Under the pieces are notes generated by a model. The model was not told the DNA's origin, searched no databases, and saw nothing but the letters and a program-made list of their open reading frames with translations. Positions 1 through 8,061 of a stretch of 64,000 nt of DNA are shown one piece after another. The position numbers and the translations under genes are program-made. The stretch is from assembly GCA_016190375.1 (NCBI GenBank), contig JACPQR010000226.1, forward strand, positions 59,670 through 123,669, in the 5' to 3' direction. This DNA comes from Deltaproteobacteria bacterium. GTDB taxonomy: Bacteria; Myxococcota_A; Polyangia; JACPQR01. Each line of letters opens with the position of its first letter. Position 1 is the stretch's first letter.

Positions 1-1
1 C

Positions 2-418
2 GCCGAGGAGGTCGTCGCCCTTCTGGCGCCCGAGGCCGTGAGTGCGGGGATCCAGCTCTCGGTCGAGGGACCCGGCACCGTCCCGGCGATCCTGGATCAC
101 GAGAGAATGAAGCAGGTGATCCTGAATCTGCTGCGAAACGCGATCGAGGCCGTCGGCTCGGGTGGTCGCGTGCGTGTCACGGTCGGGCTGGACGGCGAGC
201 CGGCGGCTCATGCACATCTGGACGTCGAGGACGACGGGCCAGGACTGCCGTCAGGCGACACCCGCATCTTCGAGCCGTTCTTCACCACCAAACCGGGTGG
301 CACTGGGCTCGGTCTCGCCGTGGTGCACCGGATCGTCAGCGAGCATGGCGGGCGGGTCGCGTACGAGAGCCGGCCGGGCCACACGGTCTTCCGCGTCTCG
401 CTGCCGGCTCCCGCGTAG
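2..418 (+). CDS. Sensor histidine kinase, C-terminal ATPase domain (5' end outside window)
   Basis: The reading frame is open from the first bases, so only the last ~138 residues of the protein are present. It holds a complete HATPase_c domain: N box NLLRNAIEAV, G1 box DDGPGLP, F box IFEPFFTTK and G2 box GTGLGLAVV, ending shortly after HGGRV as these kinases do. The dimerisation/phosphoacceptor domain and sensor lie upstream of the window. The next gene on the same strand is an NtrC-type response regulator, so the two probably form a two-component pair of the NtrB/NtrC kind, in which the kinase phosphorylates the regulator's receiver Asp. Family assignment is firm; the signal sensed cannot be told from this fragment. 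Confidence 0.93.
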   Translation, partial: AEEVVALLAPEAVSAGIQLSVEGPGTVPAILDHERMKQVILNLLRNAIEAVGSGGRVRVTVGLDGEPAAHAHLDVEDDGPGLPSGDTRIFEPFFTTKPGGTGLGLAVVHRIVSEHGGRVAYESRPGHTVFRVSLPAPA

Positions 419-648
419 TTCCCGACTTTCCCGGCGGCCCTGGCCCTCGGCGGCTTACGCTCTCCACTCCAAATGGCTCGCGGCGCGTGGCGCAATTCCT
501 GCGCGGCAACCGCCCCATTCGCATAATCTGCGCGCTGGCGTCGGGCGCGCCGGCGGCGAACCATCGGGAATCCGCGCAGAACGCGGAGGGAGGGCCGACG
601 TGCATCCGGGGAAAAGTCCTGGCATGCTCTTCGCTTGGAGCGCCCCCG

Positions 649-2004
649 ATGGATTCCCGCGGTCGCATTCTGATCGTCGACGACGAGGCCAACGCCCGTA
701 CTGCGCTGGCCGAGCTCCTCCGCGAGGAGGGGTTCTCCGTCGAGACCGCCGCCGACGGCTTCAAGGCGCTGCCGAAGCTCGCCGACTTCGGCCCCGACCT
801 TCTGCTCACGGACCTTCGCATGCCGGGGATGGACGGCCTCGAGCTGATGAAGAAGTCCCGGGAGCAGGATCCGGAGAGGATCGTCGTGGTGATGACCGCG
901 TACGGAGCGATCGCCAGCGCGGTCGAGGCGATGCGCGAGGGGGCGGCGGATTATCTCACCAAGCCCATCAACGTCGAGGAGCTCGTCCTGGTCCTGAACC
1001 GCGAGCTCGAACGCAAGCGCCTGCGCGCCGAGGCCGGGCAGCTCCGCGAGCGGCTCGCGGCGAGGCACCGGATCCAGAACATCGTCGGCGCGAGCCCGGC
1101 CATGCAGTCGGTGTTCGACAGCATCCTGCAGGTGGCGCCTTCCCGGGCCTCGGTGCTCATCTCGGGCGAGAGCGGGACGGGGAAGGAGCTCGTCGCCGCG
1201 GCCATCCACGAGCACAGCCCGCGCTCGTCGGGCCCGTTCGTCAAGCTGCATTGCGCCGCGCTGGCGGAGACGCTCCTCGAGAGCGAGCTGTTCGGGCATG
1301 AGCGCGGCGCGTTCACGGGCGCCGTGTCGCGGCGGGACGGACGCTTCCACCAGGCCGATCGCGGGACGCTCTTTCTGGACGAGATCGGTGAGATCTCCGC
1401 TGCGACTCAGGTCAAGCTCCTGCGCTTCCTGCAGGAGCACGAGTTCGAGAGGGTGGGCGGCAACCAGACGATCCGCGTCGACGTCCGGATCATCGCGGCG
1501 ACGAACCGCGACCTGTTGCAACGGGTGAAGGACGGCGTGTTCCGCGAGGATCTCTACTATCGCCTCAACGTGGTGTCGATCGAGGTCCCGCCGCTGCGCA
1601 AGCGACCGTCTGACATTCCGATGCTGGCCATGCATTTCCTGCAGCGCTACGGCCGCGAGAACGGCAAGGAGCTGACCGGGTTCACCGACGGCGCCCTGCA
1701 GCGCCTCGCGCGCTACCCCTGGCCCGGCAACGTCCGCGAGCTCGAGAACGCGGTGGAGCGTGCCGTCGTCGTGTCGCGCGGCGCGGAGGTGCGCGCGGAG
1801 GACCTGTCGCCGTCGATCGGACCGGGCGAGGCGGCGGCCGACGGCATGCCCCAGGTGCCGGGTGCGACGCTCGCGGATCTGGAGAAGTACGCGATCCTCA
1901 AGACGCTCGAGCACACCGGGGGCTCGACCTCCCGCGCCGCCGAGATCCTGGGGATCTCCACGCGGAAGATTCAGTACAAGCTGCACGAGTTCGAGAGGAC
2001 CTAG
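649..2004 (+). CDS. NtrC-family sigma-54-dependent response regulator
   Basis: A 451-residue activator with the full NtrC layout. The receiver domain covers residues 1-120, with the acidic pair VDDE and phospho-acceptor Asp55 in LLTDLRMPG. The AAA+ domain has Walker A GESGTGKE, the sigma-54 contact loop GAFTGA and Walker B GTLFLDEIGE. A Fis-type helix-turn-helix (SRAAEILGISTRKIQYKL) ends the protein. The ATG at 649 was chosen because the receiver domain begins immediately after it and GGAG lies 8 bases upstream; the frame stays open further upstream but that stretch looks non-coding. It presumably takes phosphate from the kinase encoded just upstream and activates sigma-54 promoters. The following universal stress genes are plausible targets, but no convincing -24/-12 promoter was found in front of them. 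Confidence 0.96.
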   Translation: MDSRGRILIVDDEANARTALAELLREEGFSVETAADGFKALPKLADFGPDLLLTDLRMPGMDGLELMKKSREQDPERIVVVMTAYGAIASAVEAMREGAADYLTKPINVEELVLVLNRELERKRLRAEAGQLRERLAARHRIQNIVGASPAMQSVFDSILQVAPSRASVLISGESGTGKELVAAAIHEHSPRSSGPFVKLHCAALAETLLESELFGHERGAFTGAVSRRDGRFHQADRGTLFLDEIGEISAATQVKLLRFLQEHEFERVGGNQTIRVDVRIIAATNRDLLQRVKDGVFREDLYYRLNVVSIEVPPLRKRPSDIPMLAMHFLQRYGRENGKELTGFTDGALQRLARYPWPGNVRELENAVERAVVVSRGAEVRAEDLSPSIGPGEAAADGMPQVPGATLADLEKYAILKTLEHTGGSTSRAAEILGISTRKIQYKLHEFERT

Positions 2005-2063
2005 TCACAGCGCCCGCTACTGGCACGGGCCGTGAAGCAATCGATCGCGGTCGAGGTGCCGAC

Positions 2064-2510
2064 ATGCGACGAATGCTCGTGGCGCTGGACGCTTCCCCGA
2101 GGGCGAAGGGCGTGCTGCGCGCCGCGCTGCAGCTCGGCCAAGCCACCGGGGGCAAGCTGATCCTCCTCCGCGCGGTGGGGGTTCCCGTCGAGCTGCCGAT
2201 CCAGGCCTACTCGCTTCCGCCGGGATCGCTCTCGGAGCTCCTGGTCAACGACGCCGAGCGGGGCCTCGGCGAGCTGGCACGCGAGGTCCCGACGGAGCTG
2301 CTCGGTGGCGTGCGCGTCAAGCTCGGGACACCATGGCAAGCGATCTGCGAGACGGCACGCGAGGAGGAGGTCGACCTCGTGGTCATCGGCTCGCACGGCT
2401 ACGGGCTCATCGACCGCGTCCTCGGGACGACGGCCGCCAAGGTCGTCAACCACGCCGACCGCTCGGTGCTCGTCGTCCGCGAGACCTCCGTGCGCGCCGC
2501 GAAACCATGA
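2064..2510 (+). CDS. Universal stress protein, UspA family
   Basis: A 148-residue single-domain UspA-fold protein. It starts MRRMLVALDAS, the usual first strand followed by the conserved Asp, and ends with the nucleotide-binding loop GSHGYGLIDRVLGTT and SVLVVR. The loop has 8 rather than the canonical 9 residues between the second and third Gly of the G-2x-G-9x-G(S/T) ATP motif, so ATP binding is likely but not certain. GAGG lies 7 bases before the ATG. It is the first of two adjacent usp genes, 10 bases from the next, and follows the NtrC-type regulator by 59 bases. UspA proteins are cytosolic nucleotide-binding stress proteins. No specific target can be inferred. Confidence 0.93.
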   Translation: MRRMLVALDASPRAKGVLRAALQLGQATGGKLILLRAVGVPVELPIQAYSLPPGSLSELLVNDAERGLGELAREVPTELLGGVRVKLGTPWQAICETAREEEVDLVVIGSHGYGLIDRVLGTTAAKVVNHADRSVLVVRETSVRAAKP

Positions 2511-2520
2511 GGAGAGCCAC

Positions 2521-2958
2521 ATGACGACGATCCGCAACATCCTCGTGCCAGTGGACTTCTCGCCGCCCGCCGAGGCAGCGCTCGGGCTCGCCTTGGAGGT
2601 GGCGGAGCGCCTTGGAGCCTCCGTGACGCTCCTGCACGTGTACGGCATTCCGGCCTACGCGTTTCCGGAGGGCTTCGTGCTCGCGCCGGACATCCTGACG
2701 AAGCTCGCCGCGGGGGCGCAGGATGCGGTCGAGAAGCTGCGCGCCAAGTACGAGAGCTCTCGAGTGCCGCTGCGCGCGGTCTCCGCCCCGGGCATTCCCG
2801 ATCAGGAGATCATCGCGCGAGCCAAGGCCGAGAGCGTGGACTTGATCGTCATGGGCACTCACGGCCGGACGGGCCTGAAGCACGTGCTCCTCGGGAGCAT
2901 CACCGAGCGGGTCGTCCGCCTCGCGCCCTGCCCGGTGCTCACCGTCCGAGGCGGCTAG
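2521..2958 (+). CDS. Universal stress protein, UspA family
   Basis: A 145-residue UspA-fold protein beginning MTTIRNILVPVDFS and ending PCPVLTVRGG. Its loop GTHGRTGLKHVLLGS matches the G-2x-G-9x-G(S/T) ATP-binding motif exactly. The ATG was chosen over upstream in-frame codons because it begins the conserved first beta strand and has AGGAG about 7 bases upstream; the upstream gene ends 10 bases earlier, so the pair should be one operon. Its stop codon overlaps the stop of the convergent APH-like kinase gene by 3 bases. It closely resembles the third usp gene at 4152, suggesting local duplication. Confidence 0.95.
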   Translation: MTTIRNILVPVDFSPPAEAALGLALEVAERLGASVTLLHVYGIPAYAFPEGFVLAPDILTKLAAGAQDAVEKLRAKYESSRVPLRAVSAPGIPDQEIIARAKAESVDLIVMGTHGRTGLKHVLLGSITERVVRLAPCPVLTVRGG

Positions 2959-4061
2959 AACAGCTCGTCGGCCCACGAAGGCTCGAACCGCGGTGAGTCG
3001 AGGGCGCGCTCGACGAGCCCCAGCAGCCGATCGCGGGCCGAGAAGGTGACCGCCGGGTACCAGCGGGGGCTCGCCATGACCAGGCCACGCCAGGCGAGGA
3101 AGGGCGCCGCGACGTCGAGGATCCCCGCGTCACCGCTCCGGGCGAGGTAGCCCTCCCAGAACCTGCGCCAGAGAGCTCCGAGCCCCCTCGACCACGCGCC
3201 CGCGCTCGTCGCCTGCAGGGCGAAGAAGACGTAGTTGAGCGCCATGCAGGCGACGTCGTCGGCCGGATCGCCCCATGCGCCGCGGCTGGCGTCGAGCAGC
3301 GTGGGATCCTGCGAGGCGCCGAAGATCACGTTGAACGGATGGAAGTCGCCGTGCGTCCTCCTCAGGCGCTCGTGACGGTCGCGCAGCCGCCAGCGCCACT
3401 CGACCGAGCGCCGCTCGATCTCGCAGAGCCGCGCCGGCGGTGCCGCGGGCGCGTCGGCGGGATAGCCGTCGACCATGCCGAAGATTCCTTCGCCGTTCCC
3501 CACCAGGTCGCGGATCGCCCGCGTGTAGATCGCCCGCCTCGGGCCCCTCTCCGAGTGGATCTCGCAGAGCGTCCGCACGAGGGCGTCGCACCGCTCGAGG
3601 TCCCCGGGCACGACCTCGCCCCGCCGCGCGATCGCTCTCAGGTCCTCGGCGTAGAGGGTGCCCTCCGCCCACTGGGTGACGAGGTACAGCTCGCTCCAGT
3701 CCCGGAGCGACGTCAGCTCGCCGTTCCGGGTGACGGCGCCGACGTCGAGCGCGACGACGTGCCGCGGCACGCGCCCGAAGTCGTCGAACTGCTCGAGGAT
3801 GCTCCTGGCCCGGTCGGAGCGGCGATCGTGCCCGAAGTCGTTCGCCGACTCGAGGTGCAGGACGATCGAGGTCGCCTCTCCCGATGAATCGACGAGGTCG
3901 ATGCGGACCGGAGCGCCGTACCCGATTGCCTTGCGAACGGCATCGTCGGTCTCGCGGTCGGGTCCGAGCGGTGTGACCGAGACGATCCGGCTGCCCGGAC
4001 GCAACGACTGCACGAGAGGCGCCAGGGCGGCCGGCAACGGCAACGGGCGAGGCTCCACCAC
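2955..4061 (-). CDS. APH/choline-kinase-fold phosphotransferase
   Basis: A 368-residue protein with the aminoglycoside phosphotransferase fold. The catalytic (Brenner) motif is HGDFHPFNV. The Mg-binding region that follows reads LLDASRG, where Asp is present but the usual DFD/DFE signature is not. The N-terminal lobe carries VRIDLV, a plausible nucleotide-binding strand. These kinases phosphorylate aminoglycosides, choline, sugars or homoserine; the substrate here cannot be told. Its position between universal stress genes argues for a housekeeping or stress role rather than antibiotic resistance. The stop overlaps that of the convergent usp gene. The gene is divergent from the usp at 4152, with 90 bases between starts. 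Confidence 0.85.
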   Translation of the reverse strand: MVEPRPLPLPAALAPLVQSLRPGSRIVSVTPLGPDRETDDAVRKAIGYGAPVRIDLVDSSGEATSIVLHLESANDFGHDRRSDRARSILEQFDDFGRVPRHVVALDVGAVTRNGELTSLRDWSELYLVTQWAEGTLYAEDLRAIARRGEVVPGDLERCDALVRTLCEIHSERGPRRAIYTRAIRDLVGNGEGIFGMVDGYPADAPAAPPARLCEIERRSVEWRWRLRDRHERLRRTHGDFHPFNVIFGASQDPTLLDASRGAWGDPADDVACMALNYVFFALQATSAGAWSRGLGALWRRFWEGYLARSGDAGILDVAAPFLAWRGLVMASPRWYPAVTFSARDRLLGLVERALDSPRFEPSWADELF

Positions 4062-4151
4062 GAAAGCCAGCCAGCAACCGCCGTGCCCGCGTGGCTCCGC
4101 GCAATCCGACCGCCTGGGCGGAATGGTACGGACATCGCAGGACGCCGTGGC

Positions 4152-4559
4152 ATGAGGATCATCCGGTCGATCCTGGCGCCCGTCGATTTCTCCGAGCCTT
4201 CACGCTCCGCGCTGGACTTCGCCCTCCAGCTCGCCAGGCGGTTCGACGCGTCGCTGACGATCCTCCATGTCTACGAGGCTCCTTCCGGGACCGACGAGCA
4301 TGAGCGCGTCGGCCAGGCCGCTCGTGACGCCGTCGAGGGACTGCGCACGGAGCTGAGCCGCGCGGACGTTCTCGTGCAGGCGGTCGCCGCCGTGGGCTCG
4401 CCCGCGGACCAGATCCTGGACTGGGCGCGGGCCCACGGCTTCGATCTGATCGTGATGGGGACCCACGGCAGAAGAGGGCTCGGCCACCTCGTCCTCGGCA
4501 GCGTCGCCGAGCACGTCGTGCGCTCGGCTCCCTGCCCCGTCGTCACGTTGAGGGGCTGA
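4152..4559 (+). CDS. Universal stress protein, UspA family
   Basis: A 135-residue UspA protein, MRIIRSILAPVDFS to PCPVVTLRG, with ATP loop GTHGRRGLGHLVLGS in the canonical G-2x-G-9x-G(S/T) spacing. The ATG at 4152 begins the conserved fold; no Shine-Dalgarno sequence is visible before it. A loose match to a sigma-54 element (TGGTAC, 5 bases, TCGCA, with GG and GC 10 bases apart) lies at 4124-4139. That would put transcription only 2-3 bases before the ATG, so it may be chance. The gene ends 10 bases from the convergent HTH-EIIA gene. Confidence 0.93.
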   Translation: MRIIRSILAPVDFSEPSRSALDFALQLARRFDASLTILHVYEAPSGTDEHERVGQAARDAVEGLRTELSRADVLVQAVAAVGSPADQILDWARAHGFDLIVMGTHGRRGLGHLVLGSVAEHVVRSAPCPVVTLRG

Positions 4560-4569
4560 CACCTGGTTG

Positions 4570-5283
4570 CTAGGACGGCCGCGCCTCCGGAGCGAGCTTG
4601 CGCTCCGCCTCGGCGAGCACCTCGTAGATCGCGGCGGCGTCCGGAGCGGCGAGGAGCGCTCTCATCGCCTTTTCCCGCGCGAGCATCTGCGAGAGCTTGT
4701 GCAGCCAAGGCAGGTGGAGCTCCTCGTACTTCAGCCCGAGCACGAACGACAGGTGCGTCGGCTTGTCGTCGAGAGAGTCGAAGTCGACCCCTCGCCTGGA
4801 TCGCCCGAGCACCATGAACGGTCTGACCACCTGCTCCGGGTTGCGCCGAAGCGTGTGCAGGAACGCCACGCCGCCGCCCGTGGCGCTGGGCATGACGTTC
4901 TCGCGCTCGATGAGGGCGCCGACGAACCAGGTCTTGTCGCGCACCAGACCCAGGCGATGCGCCAGCGCTGCCAGCTCCTCGACGACCATGTTCTTCGTCG
5001 TCGCGCCCAGATCGGCGACGACGTGCGAAGGCTGGAAGCAGCTCGCGAGCTCGAGCCCGTGCGCGGCAGAGCCGCCGCGCCTCGCCGACCCGACGTGACG
5101 GGGAGTGACCCCGAGCATCTGGTCGTCGAGCCAGGTGTCGATCGTCGCCTTCCTGAACCGCCATTGATTCCCGACCTTCACGCCCGGGAGCGCGCCGTCG
5201 GCCACGAGCTTGAGGACGGTCCGCTCGTTCACGCTCAGGTACGCGGCGAGCTGCTTCACCGTCATGAGGCGGTCTTCCATCAA
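4570..5283 (-). CDS. Excisionase-type HTH fused to PTS EIIA-like domain
   Basis: A 237-residue fusion. Residues 7-55 are a MerR/excisionase-like helix-turn-helix (MTVKQLAAYLSVNERTVLKL, ending in the wing VGNQWRF). Residues 85-235 are a PTS EIIA (fructose/nitrogen type) domain with the phospho-accepting His at 143 in GGGVAFLH. With no PTS transporter beside it, the protein is best read as a DNA-binding regulator whose EIIA part is a phosphorylation sensor. It is divergent from a second protein of the same architecture, and the pair sits directly upstream of the Ehr-like operon. Start choice between the adjacent Met codons MMEDRLM is uncertain by a few residues. Confidence 0.9.
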   Translation of the reverse strand: MMEDRLMTVKQLAAYLSVNERTVLKLVADGALPGVKVGNQWRFRKATIDTWLDDQMLGVTPRHVGSARRGGSAAHGLELASCFQPSHVVADLGATTKNMVVEELAALAHRLGLVRDKTWFVGALIERENVMPSATGGGVAFLHTLRRNPEQVVRPFMVLGRSRRGVDFDSLDDKPTHLSFVLGLKYEELHLPWLHKLSQMLAREKAMRALLAAPDAAAIYEVLAEAERKLAPEARPS

Positions 5284-5398
5284 GCTACCTCGTCTTGCGT
5301 CCGTTTACTCGAATGGTTGACAGATGACGCGACTCTTACGTACAAGTGCATCGCTTGTCAAAGATGCGCATGACCAGGGGGACATTGGGAAACCGTCC
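5284..5398. promoter_or_regulatory. Face-to-face divergent promoter region between the two HTH-EIIA genes
   Basis: On the + strand TTGACA at 5317-5322 is followed, 18 bases later, by TACAAG at 5341-5346, a plausible sigma-70 promoter for the gene starting at 5399. On the - strand TTGACA (complement of 5356-5361) is followed 17 bases later by the weaker TAAGAG, which could serve the gene starting at 5283. The two -35 hexamers face each other about 33 bases apart, so the two promoters overlap and would interfere. No sigma-54 element was seen. This comes from eye matching of hexamers only. Confidence 0.45.
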
Positions 5399-6070
5399 AT
5401 GGACCTCAGCGTTCGCGAAGCGGCACGGCTGCTCTCCGTGTTCGAGGCCTCCGTCTATCGTTGGATCAAGGACGGCTCGCTGCCGGCCTACCGAGTCGGC
5501 AATCAATACCGGCTGAACCGCGTCGAGCTTCAGGAGTGGGCGGCGACGCGCGGCCACCGCGTCTCGCCCGTGATCTTCGCGTCGAACGGCGCCAGTGGCA
5601 GCGTCACCGAGGCGCTCGGCCGTGGCGGCATCCACCGCGGCGTCGGCGGCACCACGCGCGCCGAGGTCCTGGAGATGGTGACGAGGCTCCCCGAGGTGCC
5701 CGAGACCGACCGCGAGCTCCTCCACGACCTCGTCCTCGCGAGCGAGTCGCCCGCGCCTCCGTACCTGTGCATCGGCAGGGGGATCGCGCTTCCCCACCCG
5801 CGTGCTCCGCTCGTCTCGACCGTGCGCGAGCCGCGCCTCATGCTCTGCTTCCTCGAGAGCTCCGTGGACTTCGGAGCGTTCGACGGCGAGCCGGTGCGCA
5901 CGCTCTTCCTCCTCCTGTCTCCCTCGGTCCACGCGCATCTCCACCTCCTCGCCAGGCTCGCGTACGCGCTCCACGACGACGTCCTCAGGCAGGTGCTCGG
6001 CCCGAAACAGACCGCAGAGGCGATCCTCGACCGCATCGGGATCGTGGAGCGAGGCGGCGCCCAGCCTTGA
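5399..6070 (+). CDS. Excisionase-type HTH fused to PTS EIIA-like domain, first gene of Ehr-like operon
   Basis: A 223-residue protein with the same architecture as its divergent neighbour. The helix-turn-helix is at residues 1-50 (MDLSVREAARLLSVFEASVY, wing VGNQYRL). A PTS EIIA domain covers about 80-220, with the active His at 133 in GRGIALPHP, close to the canonical fructose/nitrogen EIIA site. The ATG at 5399 was chosen because the HTH begins there and GGGA lies 8 bases upstream; the frame is open from 5324. Its TGA shares a base with the ATG of the first membrane subunit (TGATG), so the regulator should be co-translated with the complex. The likely role is to tie the operon to PTS phosphorylation state. 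Confidence 0.9.
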   Translation: MDLSVREAARLLSVFEASVYRWIKDGSLPAYRVGNQYRLNRVELQEWAATRGHRVSPVIFASNGASGSVTEALGRGGIHRGVGGTTRAEVLEMVTRLPEVPETDRELLHDLVLASESPAPPYLCIGRGIALPHPRAPLVSTVREPRLMLCFLESSVDFGAFDGEPVRTLFLLLSPSVHAHLHLLARLAYALHDDVLRQVLGPKQTAEAILDRIGIVERGGAQP

Positions 6071-8061
6071 TGCTCGCGATCATCCTCGCGGCGGTCGGCC
6101 TCCTCTGCGCTTCCGCCATCGTCGCGGCGCTCGCGGCGCGGTCGGACCGCTTCTCGCTCGTCGTCGGCTCGGCGGGAGCCATCGTGGCCTGCGCAGGAGG
6201 GACGGTCGCGAGCGTCGCGGCGCTGCTCGGCGGCGCGCATGGCAGGGCGAGGACGCCCTTCGCCACGCCTCTTGGCCGGCTCCACGTGGCTCTGGACTCG
6301 CTCTCGGCGTTCTTCCTGCTTTGCGTCTTCTTGGTCTCGGGCCTCGCGGCTCTCTATGGCATCGGCTACCTGCGCGGGTATCGCCGGCGGATCGCTCCCG
6401 CGGTCGCCTGCTTCAACCTCCTGGTCGCCTCGATGGCCACGATCGTGCTGGCCTCGGACGCCGTCCTGTTCCTCCTGGCCTGGGAGGTCATGTCGGTATC
6501 GTCGTTCTTCCTGGTCACGTTCGAGAGCGACCGCGAGGACGTCCGCCGCGCGGGCCTGATCTACCTGGTCGCCTCGCACGCGTCGGCCGCGGTTCTCTGC
6601 GTGCTGTTCGTCCTCTTCGCTCGGGCAACCGGCAGCTTCGAGCTCGACGCATGGGCGGCGCCAGGCGCCGTGCCCGCCTGGCTCGCGAACGTCGCGTTCC
6701 TCCTCGCGGTCGTGGGGTTCGGCGCAAAGGCCGGGTTCTGGCCTTTTCACGTCTGGTTGCCGGACGCCCACCCGGCGGCGCCGAGCCACGTGTCGGCCGT
6801 CATGTCCGGCGTGATGATCAAGATGGGCATCTACGGCCTCTTGCGGATGATCGTCACGGTCGGTGGCTCGCCGCCCGCCTGGTGGGGAGGGCTCCTCATC
6901 GGGCTGGGAGCGGCGTCGGGGATCCTGGGCGTCCTGCACGCGCTGGCTCAGCACGACCTCAAGCGGCTGCTCGCCTACCACAGCGTCGAGAACATCGGCA
7001 TCATCACGCTCGGGATCGGCCTGGGCCTGCTCGGTCGCAGCATCGGCCGCCCGGAGGTCGCAACCCTCGGGCTCGCGGGCGGCCTGCTTCACGTCCTCAA
7101 CCACGGCCTCTTCAAGGGTCTTCTCTTCCAGGGGGCCGGATCGGTTCTTCACGCGACGGGCACGCGGGAGATCGACCGACTCGGCGGTCTGTATCGCCGG
7201 ATGCCTCACACGGCCACCACGTTCCTCGTCGGATCCGTGGCGATCTCGGGTCTTCCGCCGCTCAACGGCTTCGTCAGCGAGTGGCTCATCTACGTCGGCG
7301 CATTCCGCGGCGCGGCCGCCTTCCCCATGGCCGGCACCGTGGGCGCCGTCGTGGTCTTCGTCTCGCTCGCGCTGATTGGAGGGCTCGCGTCGGCCTGCTT
7401 CGTCAAGGCTTTCGGCGTCGTCTTCCTCGGCGAGGCTCGCTCCGCCGAGGCCGCAGAGGCGCACGAGTCCGGGCGCCCGATGCTCGGTGCGATGTGGGCC
7501 CTGGCCGTGCTCTGCGCGGGCCTGGGCCTGTCCGCGACCTTCGGCGCGCGCCTCGCGGCCCCGGCCGCGAGGTTGCTCGCGGGCCCGGGGGCGGCGGTCG
7601 CCGGTGCGACCCTGGCCACGCGTTTGTCGGGCAACGTGGTCCTGGTGGCCGCCATCCTGGTCGCCATGCTCGCGGGCCTCGCGCTCTTGCGAAAGCTCTT
7701 GCTCGCAGGCCGCCAGGTCGGGGCCGCGCCGACATGGGGTTGCGGCTACTCCGAGCCGACCGCTCGGATGCAGTACACCGCCCGTTCCTTCGCCCAGCCC
7801 GTGCTCGCGCCATTCGCCATGCTGTTTCACCGCGCCGCGCACGTCGAGGCGCCCGCCGGAGTCTTCCCCGAGCGTGCCGCCCGCGACGAGCACCTCGAGG
7901 ACCGAGCGCAGCGCGTCCTCTTCCCCGCGGTGCGCGCGTTCTCCGCGGCGCTCTCGCGGCTGGGCTTCATCGAACGAGGTCGAGTCCAGGTCTACCTCGC
8001 CTACGTCCTCCTCACGCTCGTGGCGCTCCTCGTCTGGCAGGCGGTGATCGGGTCCCCTTGA
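6070..8061 (+). CDS. Proton/cation-translocating membrane subunit, HyfB/NuoL-like
   Basis: A 663-residue, very hydrophobic antiporter-like subunit of the complex I / Mrp / group-4 hydrogenase superfamily (Proton_antipo_M). Conserved features are the helix-5 Glu in WEVMSVSSFF, the Lys in GFGAKAGFWPFHVWLPDAHP and the K/H-rich helix around DLKRLLAYHSVENIG. Long C-terminal hydrophobic segments follow, as in HyfB/HycC. It should form one ion channel of the membrane arm. The ATG overlaps the upstream regulator's stop by one base, and its own TGA overlaps the next ATG the same way. The complex has two such antiporter-like subunits (this one and that at 9631). Confidence 0.95.
   Translation: MLAIILAAVGLLCASAIVAALAARSDRFSLVVGSAGAIVACAGGTVASVAALLGGAHGRARTPFATPLGRLHVALDSLSAFFLLCVFLVSGLAALYGIGYLRGYRRRIAPAVACFNLLVASMATIVLASDAVLFLLAWEVMSVSSFFLVTFESDREDVRRAGLIYLVASHASAAVLCVLFVLFARATGSFELDAWAAPGAVPAWLANVAFLLAVVGFGAKAGFWPFHVWLPDAHPAAPSHVSAVMSGVMIKMGIYGLLRMIVTVGGSPPAWWGGLLIGLGAASGILGVLHALAQHDLKRLLAYHSVENIGIITLGIGLGLLGRSIGRPEVATLGLAGGLLHVLNHGLFKGLLFQGAGSVLHATGTREIDRLGGLYRRMPHTATTFLVGSVAISGLPPLNGFVSEWLIYVGAFRGAAAFPMAGTVGAVVVFVSLALIGGLASACFVKAFGVVFLGEARSAEAAEAHESGRPMLGAMWALAVLCAGLGLSATFGARLAAPAARLLAGPGAAVAGATLATRLSGNVVLVAAILVAMLAGLALLRKLLLAGRQVGAAPTWGCGYSEPTARMQYTARSFAQPVLAPFAMLFHRAAHVEAPAGVFPERAARDEHLEDRAQRVLFPAVRAFSAALSRLGFIERGRVQVYLAYVLLTLVALLVWQAVIGSP

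Noticed and set aside
2021..2037. TGGCACG, a perfect sigma-54 -24 element before the usp gene
   Set aside because: The base pair at the required -12 distance is GA, not GC, and the nearest GC is three bases too far.
2955..4061. Aminoglycoside resistance gene
   Set aside because: Only the general APH fold is visible, the metal-binding motif is atypical, and it sits among stress genes, so no resistance claim is made.
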